From the NCBI GenBank assembly GCA_963824985.1, contig CAWGRQ010000036.1, positions 324,825 through 388,824 on the forward strand: DNA of 64,000 nucleotides. The letters run 5' to 3'. How positions within the stretch are numbered: position 1 is the first letter of the stretch; each line of letters begins with the position of its first letter. This document shows, one piece after another, positions 38,385 through 47,533 of this stretch. The DNA comes from JAFNAG01 sp963824985. GTDB taxonomy: Bacteria > Acidobacteriota > UBA6911. The position numbers were made by a program, and so were the translations under genes. Below the pieces are notes generated by a model that saw nothing but the letters and a program-made list of their open reading frames with translations, did not search any database and had not been told where the DNA came from.

Positions 38385-38651
38385 ATGCCTGGTTCCACGA
38401 ACCCCGGACCGAGCGTCAAGGACGACAAGCTCTACGAGGCGCTGCGCGACGACGGCGCCAGCAAGGAGAAGGCGGCCCGCATCGCCAACGCCAAGGCCGG
38501 CGGCACGGATGTCAGCCGCAAGGGCGGCCAGTCGGGCTCCTATGACGACTGGACCGTCGACGACCTGCGCCATCGCGCGGCCGACCTCGACATCGAGGGC
38601 CGCTCGAAGATGTCCAAGGACGAGCTCATCGACGCCCTGCGCCACCACTGA
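38385..38651 (+). CDS. Small protein with Rho N-terminal-like/SAP-like domain
   Basis: Intact, 88 residues. The first half, KDDKLYEALRDDGASKEKAARIANAKAGG, is a helical segment typical of actinobacterial DUF7218-type small proteins. The second half, YDDWTVDDLRHRAADLDIEGRSKMSKDELIDALRHH, matches the Rho termination factor N-terminal helix-extended-loop-helix fold. Such proteins probably bind nucleic acid. It follows rnhA on the same strand with a 55-base gap. Confidence 0.85.
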   Translation: MPGSTNPGPSVKDDKLYEALRDDGASKEKAARIANAKAGGTDVSRKGGQSGSYDDWTVDDLRHRAADLDIEGRSKMSKDELIDALRHH

Positions 38652-38716
38652 GCGCCGCGCGGCCATGACCTCGCAGGTCATGGCCGCGCCGCCGCCCACC
38701 GCGTAGCGTCGTGGGC

Positions 38717-39110
38717 ATGCGGGCTGCCGCGACCGTCGACCCGCCCGCCCCGACCGTGGGCCGGCTCCTGCGCAGCTGGCGCGACCGTCGGCGGCTGAGC
38801 CAGATGGAGCTGGCGCTCGAGGCCGACGTCTCCACTCGGCATCTGAGCTTCCTCGAGACCGGCCGGGCCCGGCCCAGCCGCGAGATGATCGTCCGCCTCG
38901 CCGAGCATCTCGACGTGCCGCTGCGCGAGCGCAACGACCTCCTGCCGGCCGCCGGCTTCGCCCCCGTCTCCGCGCAGACCGAGCTCGACGCGGGGCGCAT
39001 GGCGCTCGTGCGCGACGCGGTGCGCCGCGTGCTGGCCGGCCACGACCCCTACCCGGCGCTGGTCGTCGACCGCTGCTGGGAGATGCTGGGCCATCCTCAG
39101 GCCGGTCTTT
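38717..39110 (+). pseudogene. XRE-family regulator truncated before its MmyB-like domain
   Basis: The N-terminal 65 residues form a full helix-turn-helix domain: TVGRLLRSWRDRRRLSQMELALEADVSTRHLSFLETGRARPSREM. ERNDLLPAAGFAPVSAQTELD leads into the MmyB-like ligand domain, but after PYPALVVDRCWEMLGHPQ the similarity ends abruptly where the convergent oxidoreductase begins, so roughly half of the usual 270-280 residues are missing. Either an authentic truncation or an assembly deletion. The remaining DNA-binding part could still act. Confidence 0.7.
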
Positions 39111-39119
39111 GCGGACCTA

Positions 39120-40566
39120 TCAGCTGTCGAAGCCGAGCCCCAGCCGGTCCAGCGCGCCGAGCCACAGCCCACGGCGCCCGTCGCGCGCGTCGGCCGCGGC
39201 GAGGCGGTTCTGCGTGAGCCGGATGACGGCCGTGCGCAGCGGCTCGGGCGGGAAGGGCACCGGCCGGCGGCGGACGTAGCGCAGCCGGGTGGCCGCGCGT
39301 CGTCGCGGCCGTCGAGCAGGTCGAGCGCCACGCGCGCGCCGAACCGCGTCGCGGCGACCCCGAGGCCCGGTGTAGCCCGTGGCGTAGGCCACGCGCCCGC
39401 GGTGGGCGGTGCCGAAGAACACCGAGAAGCGGCTGCAGGTGTCGATCGCCCCGCCCCAGCGGTGCGTGAAGCGGAGCCCCTCGAGCTGCGGGAAGGTGGT
39501 GAAGAAGTTCTGTGGAGAGCCGCGCGAACGTCGGCGTCGTGGTCGTCGAGCTCCGGGCCGACCGGACCGCCGTAGCGGTAGACGGCGTCGAAGCCGCCCC
39601 ACAGGATCCGGTCGTCGGCGGTGAGCCGGTAGTAGTGGAAGCTGGTTGCCGCCGTCGCCGATGCCCTGGCGCCGGCGCCAGCCGATCGCGTCGCGCCGTG
39701 CGGCGTCCAGCGGCTCGGTCACCAGCACGTAGTCGTAGACGGGCAGCGACGTAGCGGCGCATCGCGCGCAGCAGCGGCGGGTAGGCGCTCGTGGCCAGCA
39801 GCACCCGCCGGGCGCGCGACGGTCCCGCCCGGCGTGACGACCGCCACCCCGCCGTCGTGGCGTCGCAGCCCCGTCGCCGGCGTGTGCTCGTGCAGCGCGC
39901 ACGCCCGGCGCGCAGCAGCCGCGTCACGCAGGCCCGCGGCCAGCCTGGCCGGGATCCACGAGCCCCGCGCCGGTGCGGTCCCAGAGGCCTGCCGAGGTAC
40001 GTGGGCGAGGCCACCTCGGCGCGCATCGCCTCGCGCGTCGAGGAGCGTGACGTCGTGCCCGAAGCGGCGCAGCAGCTCGGCCTCGTCGGGCGGCGGCCTC
40101 CACCTCGTGGGGCTCTAGCGAGCGCGAGCAGCTCGCCGGTCTGCTCGAGGTCGCAGTCGATCCCGTGGTGCTCCAGGTCGGCGCGCAGGCCGGCGAAGTT
40201 CTCCAGCGCCAGGCGCTCGAGGACCGGTCATCTCGTCGGGGAAGCGCGCCAGCCCGTTCGCGAGCCCGTGGGTGAGCGACGCGACGACGAAGCCGCCGTT
40301 GCGCCCGCTGGCGCCCGCGCCGATGCGTGTCGGCCTCGAGGAGCGACGACGTCGCGTGCCGGGTCGTCGGCCTTGGCGTGCAGGGCCGCCCACAGGCCCG
40401 TGAAGCCACCGCCGACGATGCACAGGTCCGCCTGCGCGGGACCCTCCAGCTGCGCGTCGGGGTCGGCGGGTGGCGCCGTGTCGAGCCAGTACGACACGGG
40501 CGCGGCGTCCGCGTAGGCGGCCCGGTGCTCGGCGGTCGGCGCGGTGCGGGGCCACGGGCGGGGCAT
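39120..40566 (-). CDS. FAD-dependent oxidoreductase (DAO/glycine oxidase family), frameshifted
   Basis: Starts MPRPWPRTAPTAEHRAAYAD, then QADLCIVGGGFTGLWAALHAK with the FAD-binding GGGFTG. GAGASGRNGGFVVASLTHG is the second flavin contact typical of DadA-like enzymes that oxidise amino acids or polyamines. Later parts YVLVTEPLD, ILWGGFDAVYRYGG, FTHRWGGAIDTCSRFSVFFG and VAYATGYTG follow in order. Shifts near 40365, 40325, 40225, 40105, 40035, 39965, 39900, 39825, 39750, 39650, 39510, 39370 and 39300. About 480 residues. The substrate is unknown. Confidence 0.88.
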
Positions 40567-40623
40567 GCCGGGCCGACCGTAGCGCGCCGCGCGCCGGCGG
40601 CGGCGCCACTACCGTGGCGGGCC

Positions 40624-40989
40624 ATGGGTCGCTCCCGTCGCCGCCGCCCGGCCGCCGTCCGGGCCTCCGCTCGCACCGCGCCCGCGGCGCCCGCCGTGCC
40701 CGCCACGCGCGAGGTCCGGCGCATCCTGGCCGCCCACCTGCTCGGGGCGGTGGCGCTGGCCGTCGTCGTGCTCGGCGGGACGATCCTGCTCGGCGGGGCG
40801 CTGGCGCCGTGGGTCGTGCTCGCGTTCGTGGTCGGCGGCGGCCTGGCCCTGCACGCCTGGGCCACCGGACGTCTGGCCGGCGCGGTGCTGACCGACGAGG
40901 ACCGGGTGCTGCAGACGATGGCCGAGGGCCTGGTGATACTGGCCGCGATCTTCGCGCTGGTGGCTGCGGTCCTGCTGACCGTGACCTGA
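40624..40989 (+). CDS. Small membrane protein, three helices
   Basis: Intact, 121 residues. After a basic Arg/Ala-rich N-terminus the helices are ILAAHLLGAVALAVVVLGGTILL, LAPWVVLAFVVGGGLALHAWA and MAEGLVILAAIFALVAAVLLTV. No motif recognised. Divergent from the FAD-dependent oxidoreductase, with 57 bases between starts. Confidence 0.7.
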   Translation: MGRSRRRRPAAVRASARTAPAAPAVPATREVRRILAAHLLGAVALAVVVLGGTILLGGALAPWVVLAFVVGGGLALHAWATGRLAGAVLTDEDRVLQTMAEGLVILAAIFALVAAVLLTVT

Positions 40990-41001
40990 CCGCGCGGGCG
41001 G

Positions 41002-41595
41002 TCAGGCCGCCTGGGTGCCCGGATCGATCGCCGCGGGCTGCGGCTGCAGCTCGTCGGCGTCATAGAGCCGGAACCAGTCGCGGATGCGCCCGCCGACGAC
41101 CCGGATCGCGCCGCCGGTGGTGTTGCCCTCGGCGCCGCGGCAGTCCCCGTTGGTGCGCGAGGTCAACCGGAAGCGCACCAACGTGTAGGCCCCCGCGCCG
41201 GCGAAGCGCGTCGCGACGGCCCCGCAGGGGAAGCTCACGGTGACCGCCAGCGCCTCGGTGCGCGTGTCGAGGTGCAGCACGGGCGTCCCGTTCTGGAAGC
41301 GGCTGGGCAGCGCGAACAGTGCCGCGGCGCGCGCGATCTGGCCGTGGCGCAGCGCGCGCAGCCAGCGCTGGATGACGCGCACCGACGCGGGGTCGGCGGC
41401 GCCCGTGGCGCGGCGCGGAACGCTGCGCGGGGGCAGGACGGCGGGGTCGATACCGGTGCCCTGGGCGGGCGCCGGGGTCGTGGCGGCCGACCGGGGTGCC
41501 GGCGGGGCGGTGGGCCCGGACCCGCCGCAGCCGGCGGCGGCGAGGGCAAGCGCCAGGGCCAGGGCCGCCGGCCGGAGGCGGGGACGGGACCGCAT
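41002..41595 (-). CDS. Putative lipoprotein, NTF2-like domain possible
   Basis: Intact, 197 residues. Leader RLRPAALALALALAAAGCGGSG has a lipobox AAGC, so the mature protein is membrane-tethered. A Pro/Thr-rich linker precedes a globular part (PASVRVIQRWLRALRHGQIARAAALFALPSRFQNGTPV) that resembles the first helices and cone of the NTF2-like fold, ending GGRIRDWFRLYDAD. Convergent with the membrane protein at 40624. Confidence 0.7.
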   Translation of the reverse strand: MRSRPRLRPAALALALALAAAGCGGSGPTAPPAPRSAATTPAPAQGTGIDPAVLPPRSVPRRATGAADPASVRVIQRWLRALRHGQIARAAALFALPSRFQNGTPVLHLDTRTEALAVTVSFPCGAVATRFAGAGAYTLVRFRLTSRTNGDCRGAEGNTTGGAIRVVGGRIRDWFRLYDADELQPQPAAIDPGTQAA

Positions 41596-41654
41596 GGCAG
41601 CAGGGATACCGCGCGGCCGCGTCCGCGGCAAGCGCGGACGGCGAGCCCGGCACC

Positions 41655-42815
41655 TCAGCGCAGCGTGCGGAAGAACGCGCGGACGTCGTCGACGAGTGCC
41701 TGCGGCTGCTCCATGGCGGCGAAGTGGCCGCCCGCGGCCGAACTCGGTCCAGCGCGCGATGACGTTGTCGCGCTCGGCGAACGCCCGGATCGGCAGCGCG
41801 ATGTCGTGCGGGAAGACGGCGACGGCGGTCGGGCGTGCTGGACGGCTGGGCGCCGCCGGGTGCCGCCGGCGTGGGTGAACTCGTAGTAGAGCTGGGCGGA
41901 GGAGCCCGCGGTCCGCGGTCAGCCAGTAGAGCATCACGTTGGTCAGCAGTCGCGTCGCGGTCGACGGCGTCCTCGGGGACCGTCCGTGCAGTCCGTCCAC
42001 TCCTGGAACTTCTCGACGATCCAGGCCAGCAGGCCGACGGGGGAGTCGGTCGAGCCCGTAGGCGAGGGTCTGCGGCCGGGTGGCCTGGATCTTGAAGTAC
42101 CCGGACAGCTCGCCGTCGTAGAAGCGGCCGCGGTCCATGCGGGCGCGCGTCGCCTCGTCGGTCAGCCGCGCGGCCTCCTCCGGATCGCCGGAGGGAAGCG
42201 CGAAGAGCGATGTTGACGTGGACGCCGAGCACGTGCTCGGCGTCGTCGAGGCGGCCCAGCTGGCGCGTGACGATGCGCGCCCCAGTCGCCGCCCTGCGCG
42301 CCGTAGCGCTCGTAGCCCAGGCCGGGCCATGAGCTGCGCCCACGGCGCGCGGCGATGCGCGTCGGAGCTCCCAGCCGGCTCGGTGGGTGGGGCCCGAGAA
42401 CCCGTAGCCCGGCAGCGACGGCACGACCACGTCGAAGGCGTCGGCCGGGTCGCCGCCGTGGGCCGCGCGGGTCGCTCAGCGGGCCGATGACGTCGAGGAA
42501 CTCGACGATCGAGCCGGGCCAGCCGTGGGTGAGATGAGCGGCAGTCGCGCCGGGCTCGGGTGAGCGCACGTGGAGGAAGTGAGATCGTGCCGTCGATCTG
42601 CGTCACGAACTGGGGCAGCGCGTTGAGGCGCGCCTCCTGCCGGCGCCAGTCGTACGCCGTGCGCCAGTAGTCGGCCAGCTCGCGCAGGTAGGCCGTCGGG
42701 ACCCGCGCTCCCAATCGGCGCCGGGCAGTGGCGCGGCCCAGCGGGTGCGGGCCAGGCGCTCGCGCAGGTCATGCAGCTCGGCCTCGGGAACCTCCAGGCG
42801 GAAGGGCGTGAACAT
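41655..42815 (-). CDS. Epoxide hydrolase (alpha/beta hydrolase with EHN domain), frameshifted
   Basis: MFTPFRLEVPEAELHDLRERLARTRWA is the epoxide hydrolase N-terminal (EHN) helix pair. Pieces downstream are LTHGWPGSIVEFLDVIGPLSDP (HGWP oxyanion loop), FDVVVPSLPGYGFSGPTHRAGW, YGAQGGDWGARIV (nucleophile Asp in GGDWG), HVNIALRASLPSGDPEEAARL, and a C-terminal GGHFAAMEQP holding the catalytic His. Nearly a dozen shifts, for example near 42705, 42610, 42475, 42350, 42310, 42280, 42205, 42050, 41980, 41900, 41830 and 41740. Likely about 385 residues. Confidence 0.88.
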
Positions 42816-42869
42816 AGCCGCGAACCTATCGACCGGCGCGCGTGGCGCCCGGGCTGTCATCCTGGGGCC

Positions 42870-43091
42870 ATGAGCGATCTGACCCGCCGCCCGGGCTCGG
42901 GAATGTCACGTGGCGCCCGTGAGCGCCGCGCCTACCAGCTCGTCCTGGTCGGGGGCGGCGCGAGCGTCGTGGCCCTCGTGACGTTCGTGCTCGCGATCGT
43001 CGGTGTCATGGGCTTCGGGATCCCCGTCCTCGCGCTCATCGTCGCGCTGCTCTGCCTGGTCATGCTGCGGCGCATGGTCGCCCGCCGCTGA
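42870..43091 (+). CDS. Small membrane protein, two helices
   Basis: Intact, 73 residues. MSDLTRRPGSGMSRGARERRAYQ is a basic cytoplasmic segment, followed by helices LVLVGGGASVVALVTFVLAIVGVM and GIPVLALIVALLCLVMLRRM. Divergent from the epoxide hydrolase by 54 bases. No known family. Confidence 0.7.
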   Translation: MSDLTRRPGSGMSRGARERRAYQLVLVGGGASVVALVTFVLAIVGVMGFGIPVLALIVALLCLVMLRRMVARR

Positions 43092-43101
43092 CGCCGCGGG
43101 C

Positions 43102-43674
43102 TCAGCACGCGCGGTAGCGGTCGGGCAGCCGGTCGGCCCAGTCGGTGGCCTGCCAGGCCTGCAGGCGGGCGGCCGCCTCGGCGCGCAGGCCCAGGCGACG
43201 CGCGCTGTCGAGCACGCGCGCCCGGGCCTCGCACTCCGTGCGTCCCTCGTCCATGCTGCCCCGCAGGTGCACCGCCTCGTGCGTGAGCACGGCGACGGCC
43301 TCGGCCGCCCGCTGCACGGCGTCGGGGCAGCCCGTGGCCAGGCAGGCGAAGTCCAGGCGGGGCGCCTGGTCCAGGACGGTGCGCAGCCCGTCGCAGGCCC
43401 GCGCCGAGAGGCGCGTCTCGTCGGCGGGGCGCCCATCGGCCGCGAAGCGGACCGAACCCTCGTTGATCTCGTAGAAGAGCCGGCGCCGGATCGGGCCGGG
43501 GCAGCGCACCGCCACGGGCCGGGCCGCGATGGCGCTCGCGACCGCCGCCGCACGACGCTCGACCTCGAGCCGGCGGCTGCGCGCGTGCAGCCAGAGCCCG
43601 CCGGGCAGCGCGGCGACCAGGACGAGGATCCCGAGAGTGCGGGGCGACGGCAGCCGTGCGCGGACGCGGTCCAC
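43102..43674 (-). CDS. Membrane-anchored putative zinc metalloprotease-like protein (HExxH)
   Basis: Intact, about 190 residues. An N-terminal helix LGILVLVAALPGGLWLHA anchors it. The external domain contains AVLTHEAVHLRGSMDEGRTE: HEAVH fits the HExxH zinc-binding motif, and a downstream Glu in GRTECEAR could be the third ligand. Cysteines (CPGP, ACDGL, CLATGC, TECEAR, terminal AC) could form disulfides. I do not know the family; it might bind zinc without cleaving. Confidence 0.6.
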   Translation of the reverse strand: MDRVRARLPSPRTLGILVLVAALPGGLWLHARSRRLEVERRAAAVASAIAARPVAVRCPGPIRRRLFYEINEGSVRFAADGRPADETRLSARACDGLRTVLDQAPRLDFACLATGCPDAVQRAAEAVAVLTHEAVHLRGSMDEGRTECEARARVLDSARRLGLRAEAAARLQAWQATDWADRLPDRYRAC

Positions 43675-43720
43675 GTCCCCGCGATCGGCGCGGGCGTCGC
43701 CCGGTTGAGCGCGTGCCCGC

Positions 43721-44257
43721 TCAGAACAGCGTCGCGACGGGCGCGTGGACGCGCTCGAGGTCGAGCATCGCCAGCTTCGTCGCCCGGCCGCCCGGGGCCG
43801 AGAAGCCGCCGGCGCGCCCGCCGGCGGCCAGCACGCGGTGGCAGGGGACGACGATGGGGACGGGGTTGCGGCCCAGCGCGCCGCCCACCGCCCGCGCCGT
43901 ACCCGGGTCGCCCAGCCGAGCCGCGATCTCGCCGTAGGTGCACGTCCGGCCGGGGCCCACGCTCCGGGCCACGGCGTAGACCTCGCGCGCGAACGCCGGC
44001 ACGCCGCCGAGATCGAGCTCGACCTCGAGCAGGTCGCGCGGCTCGCCGTCCAGGAGCGCGACGATCCCGGCGATCGCGGCGCGCACCGCCGCAGGCGGCG
44101 AACCGCCGGTCGCCGTCCCGCCACGGCGCCGCAGCCAGGCGCGCGTCGCGACCGGGTCGGCCGCCGGGAGCGCCACGGCGGTCAGGCCACGCGGGCCCCA
44201 GGCGATCCCGCAGGCGCCGAGCGCGGTGTCGAAGAGGGTGCTGCCGGCGTCGGTCAC
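43721..44257 (-). CDS. ogt: Methylated-DNA-protein cysteine methyltransferase
   Basis: Repairs O6-alkylguanine by transfer to its own Cys. The start is the GTG at 44257, giving VTDAGSTLFDTALGACGIAWGPRGLTAVALP. The C-terminal DNA-binding domain shows YGEIAARLGDPGTARAVGGALGRNPVPIVVPCHRVLAAGGRAGGFS, with the acceptor in PCHRV and the Asn hinge. 178 residues, no frameshift. A single-domain Ogt-type protein. Divergent from the methyltransferase gene at 44364. Confidence 0.95.
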   Translation of the reverse strand: MTDAGSTLFDTALGACGIAWGPRGLTAVALPAADPVATRAWLRRRGGTATGGSPPAAVRAAIAGIVALLDGEPRDLLEVELDLGGVPAFAREVYAVARSVGPGRTCTYGEIAARLGDPGTARAVGGALGRNPVPIVVPCHRVLAAGGRAGGFSAPGGRATKLAMLDLERVHAPVATLF

Positions 44258-44363
44258 GACCAGGCGACCGTAGCGCGCGCCCCCGACGGCCCGCTTGCGG
44301 GCGACGACGGCGGCGGCAGGAGCGCGTGCCAAGCGTCGCGCGGGGTCGTGGGCCCCGACTAGC

Positions 44364-45176
44364 ATGGGCCGGGCCGTGGCCGACGTCCCTCGCCTCTCCG
44401 AACTCAACGCCGGCGTGTGGCGCCGCGGGGACTGGGTGTCGGTCTATGAGGACCGCAGCCTGTCGCCGGCCGAGATCCTCCTGCTGCTGCGCTTCCGCGA
44501 GCCCCTGTCGGGCCGGGTCCTGGAGCTCGGGCCGGGCGCCGGACGCGTCACCGAGTACCTCGCCGAGCTCGCCACCGAGCTCACCGCACTGGAGATCTCA
44601 CCGGACATGGCGCAGGCCTGCCGACGCCGCGTGCCGTCGGCCACCGTCGAGGTCCGCGACATGCAGGACGTCGGGACCTTCGCCGACGGGTCGCTGGACG
44701 CGGTCGTGGGCACGTGCAACGTCCTCGACGTGCTCGACGACGCCGAGCGACGTGCCCTGCTGGGCCGCCTGCGCCGCAGCCTCGTCCCAGGGGGCGTGCT
44801 GCTGTTCTCCTCGCACAACCGCGACCACCGCGCCCGAAAGCCCTGGGAGCCTCGCGACTGGCGGCGCCCCAAGGCCCTGGCCGGCGACGTCGTGCGGCTG
44901 CGCGACGGGCTGCGCAACCACCGCCGCCTGCAGGGGCTCGAGCGCGAGTTCGACGACTACGCGCTTCGCAACGACGAGGCCCACAGCTTCAGCATGATCC
45001 TGTACACGATCGGCGCCGCCGCCCAGCGCCGCCAGCTCGCGCAGGCGGGGTTCACGCTCGAGCTGGTGATGACCGACGACGGCCGCGTCGTCGACCCCGG
45101 CGGGCCGCCGGACCGGACGCCGTACCTGCACTACGTGGCACGCGCCACCGGCGAGGGCGCCGCGGCCGAGGGGTAG
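44364..45176 (+). CDS. Class I SAM-dependent methyltransferase
   Basis: Intact, about 270 residues. VLELGPGAGRVTEYLAELATELTALEISPDM is the SAM-binding region (motifs I and II), EVRDMQDVG is motif III and LDAVVGTCNVLDVL is motif IV. LVPGGVLLFSSHNRD follows. The start could be the ATG at 44364 or a GTG at 44376. A typical small-molecule methyltransferase (Methyltransf_11/25 type); the substrate is not readable. The cupin gene follows 40 bases downstream. Confidence 0.88.
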   Translation: MGRAVADVPRLSELNAGVWRRGDWVSVYEDRSLSPAEILLLLRFREPLSGRVLELGPGAGRVTEYLAELATELTALEISPDMAQACRRRVPSATVEVRDMQDVGTFADGSLDAVVGTCNVLDVLDDAERRALLGRLRRSLVPGGVLLFSSHNRDHRARKPWEPRDWRRPKALAGDVVRLRDGLRNHRRLQGLEREFDDYALRNDEAHSFSMILYTIGAAAQRRQLAQAGFTLELVMTDDGRVVDPGGPPDRTPYLHYVARATGEGAAAEG

Positions 45177-45216
45177 ACCTCGGGGCGCCGCCCGGGCGCG
45201 GCGTTAGCGTGCCCGC

Positions 45217-45745
45217 ATGGACGAAGCAAAGATCGAGGACACCGAGACCGGCAAGCAGCCCTCCGGGGACGGCTGGTTCATCCTCAACCTGCAGGACATC
45301 GGCTGGGCCAGCGTGCCCGGCGGCGGCACCTGGTGCGTCTTCGAGGCGCCCGACGCGCCGTCGCCGACGCTCGGCATCGGCGTGCACATCCTGCACCCGG
45401 GCGAGACGCCGGGCTTCTACCACACCGAGAGCGACCAGGAGGGGTTCCTCGTGCTCTGCGGCGAGTGCATCGCGGTCGTCGAGGGCCAGGAGCGCCGCAT
45501 GGGCCCCTGGGACTACCTGCACAGCCCTCCGGGCACCGCGCACATCACGGTCGGAGCCGGTGAGGGACCCTGTGCGATCCTCATGGTCGGGACGCTGCTC
45601 GGCCGACCATCGCACGCACTACCCGGCCGACCCGGTCGCCGCGCGCCACGGGGCCGCAGTGGCCGTGGCCACCGACTCGCCGCGCGAGGCCTACGCCGAC
45701 CGGCCGCCGATCGTGCCGGCGCGCTCGCCCTGGCCGCTGCCCTGA
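45217..45745 (+). CDS. Cupin-domain protein, one frameshift
   Basis: MDEAKIEDTETGKQPSGDGWFILNL opens it, followed by a cupin barrel: LGIGVHILHPGETPGFYHTESDQEGFLVLCGECIAVVEGQERRMGPWDYLHSPPGTAHITVGAG, in which FYHTE, the following Glu, and the His in TAHITV are the metal ligands of cupin motifs 1 and 2. After a shift near 45600 the tail reads RTHYPADPVAARHGAAV and ends PARSPWPLP. About 175 residues. Function unknown; might be an isomerase or regulator. Confidence 0.88.
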
Positions 45746-45798
45746 GGCGGGCGTCGGTGGTGCGGGCCGGGACACGGCCCGCACCACGCGCCCGGCCG

Positions 45799-46061
45799 TC
45801 AGCGGTGATTCGGGCCGTCGTCGTGGCCGCCCCGGTGGCGGCGGTCGTCGGCGCGCCGGGCGACCGTGGCGCGTCGCGCGGTCGTGGCGCGGCGGTCGTC
45901 GGCACGCCGGTCGTCGGCGCCGCGGGCGTGATGGACGCCGGTGTGGTGGCCGACGGGGTCGTCGGCGCCGTGGCGCGCCAGCGCCATCGGGGCGGCGCCG
46001 GCCAGGCCGAGCGCGGCGACGGCCAGGGCGGCGGGGACGGAGCGGCGGGGGGACGTGACAT
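45799..46061 (-). CDS. Secreted His/Asp/Arg-rich low-complexity protein, one frameshift
   Basis: An 80-odd residue product. The ATG at 46061 and a C-run shift give a signal peptide ending SVPAALAVAALGLAGAAPMALA, then RHGADDPVGHHTGVHHARG and repeated five-residue units of the ADDRR type, ending HRGGHDDGPNHR. Ten or so His and twelve Asp make metal binding likely but unproven. Translation runs divergently from the kinase operon about 115 bases away, so it may be a target of that system. Confidence 0.55.
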
Positions 46062-46176
46062 GGGGGCCTCCGGTGGGGTTGGGAACCTGCGATGTCGGCA
46101 CTGTGAGGCCGCCGGGGCCCGGTTTCCATGGGACAAAGGTCCCAGCGGGGCCCGCGACGGCGGGCCGCAGGGCACC

Positions 46177-47533
46177 ATGTGCGTCGATGCTCGTCCCCGA
46201 CGCCACCGCCCGGCGCGCGCCGCGGCCGCCGCGCCGCCCCGCGTCGCCTCGGCGATCACCCGCTTCATGCTGGGCTCGCTGGCCGCGATCGCCGTCGTGG
46301 TCGTCGGCGGCTTCTTCGCGCTGCGCTCGGTCACCGTCCGCGAGGCCGAGCGCGACAGCGCGCCCCGGGTCGTGCTGCAGGGCGCGCTCGTCGAGTCGGC
46401 CGGTCTGCCAGGACGGGCTGCTGCACGGCGACCCGCGCGCCCAGGCCCGTCTCGACGACCTCGTCCTCGGGCGCCTGCTGAGCCCGTCGGTCGTCCGGGT
46501 CAAGGTCTGGTCGCGCGAGGGGCGCATCCTGTACTCCGACGAGCCGGCCATCGTCGGGCAGCGCTTCGGGCTGGGTCGCGAGGAGCTCGCGCTGTTCCGC
46601 ACCGGCGGCGCCGACGCCGAGCTCAGCGACCTCACCAAGCCCGAGAACCGCTACGAGCGCCCCGAGGGCAAGCTGCTGGAGGCCCACACGGTCATCCGCA
46701 CGCCCGACGGTACGCCCGTGCTCTTCGAGACCTACCAGCGCTTCGACGCCCTCAGCGCCAGCGGCCGGCGCCTGCTGCGCACCCTGGCCCCGACGCTGCT
46801 GGCGGCTCTGGCCGTGCTGCTGCTCCTGCAGGTCCCGCTGTCATGGTCGCTGGCCCGCCGCCTGCAGCGCGGCCACCGCGAGCGCGAGCGTCTGCTCGTG
46901 GGTGCCATCGAGGCCTCCGACCACGAGCGGCGACGCATCGCCGCCGACCTCCACGACGGCGTCGTCCAGGACCTCGCCGGGGTGGCCTTCGGGCTGGCCC
47001 CGCTGGCTGACGACGCGGCACGACGCGGCGCCGACGCCGAGGCGTCGGTGCTGCGCGAGAGCACCGGGCGCCTGCGCCAGGGGGTCCGGGCGCTGCGGAC
47101 GCTGCTCGTCGAGATCCATCCGCCCAGCCTGCGGTCGGCGGGCCTGGAGGCCACGCTGGACGACCTGCTCAGCCCGCTGGCGGCGGCCGGCGTGCAGGTG
47201 CAGTTGCGCGTCGGCGAGGGCGCCGGCGCGGGCTCGGGGGCCGACCCGCTGGTCTACCGCGTGGCCCGCGAGGCCCTGCGCAACGTCCAGGCCCACGCGG
47301 CGGCCCGCCACGTCACCGTGGAGCTCACGCGCCCGGGCCGCGACACCATCCGGCTCGTCGTCGCCGACGACGGCCGCGGCTTCGGCACCGAGCGCCGCTC
47401 GCAGCGCGAGCAGGAGGGCCACGTGGGCCTGACGCTGCTGCAGGACCTCGTGGCGCAGGCCGGCGGGACGCTGGCCGTCCGGTCCCGGCCGGGCGCGGGG
47501 ACGACCGTCGAGCTCGAGGTGCCCGCGTCGTGA
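46177..47533 (+). CDS. NarL-type sensor histidine kinase, one frameshift
   Basis: A membrane kinase: first helix FMLGSLAAIAVVVVGGFFALRSV, an extracytoplasmic sensor of about 150 residues, and second helix TLLAALAVLLLLQVPLSWSLA. The HisKA_3 dimerisation helix ASDHERRRIAADLHDGVVQDLAGVAFGL contains the phosphoacceptor His in DLHDGVVQ. The ATPase domain has VYRVAREALRNVQAHAAARHV (N box), VADDGRGFG and HVGLTLLQDLVAQAGG. A shift near 46405 (an extra C in CTGCCAGGAC) is needed. Its TGA overlaps the regulator GTG as GTGA. Confidence 0.93.
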
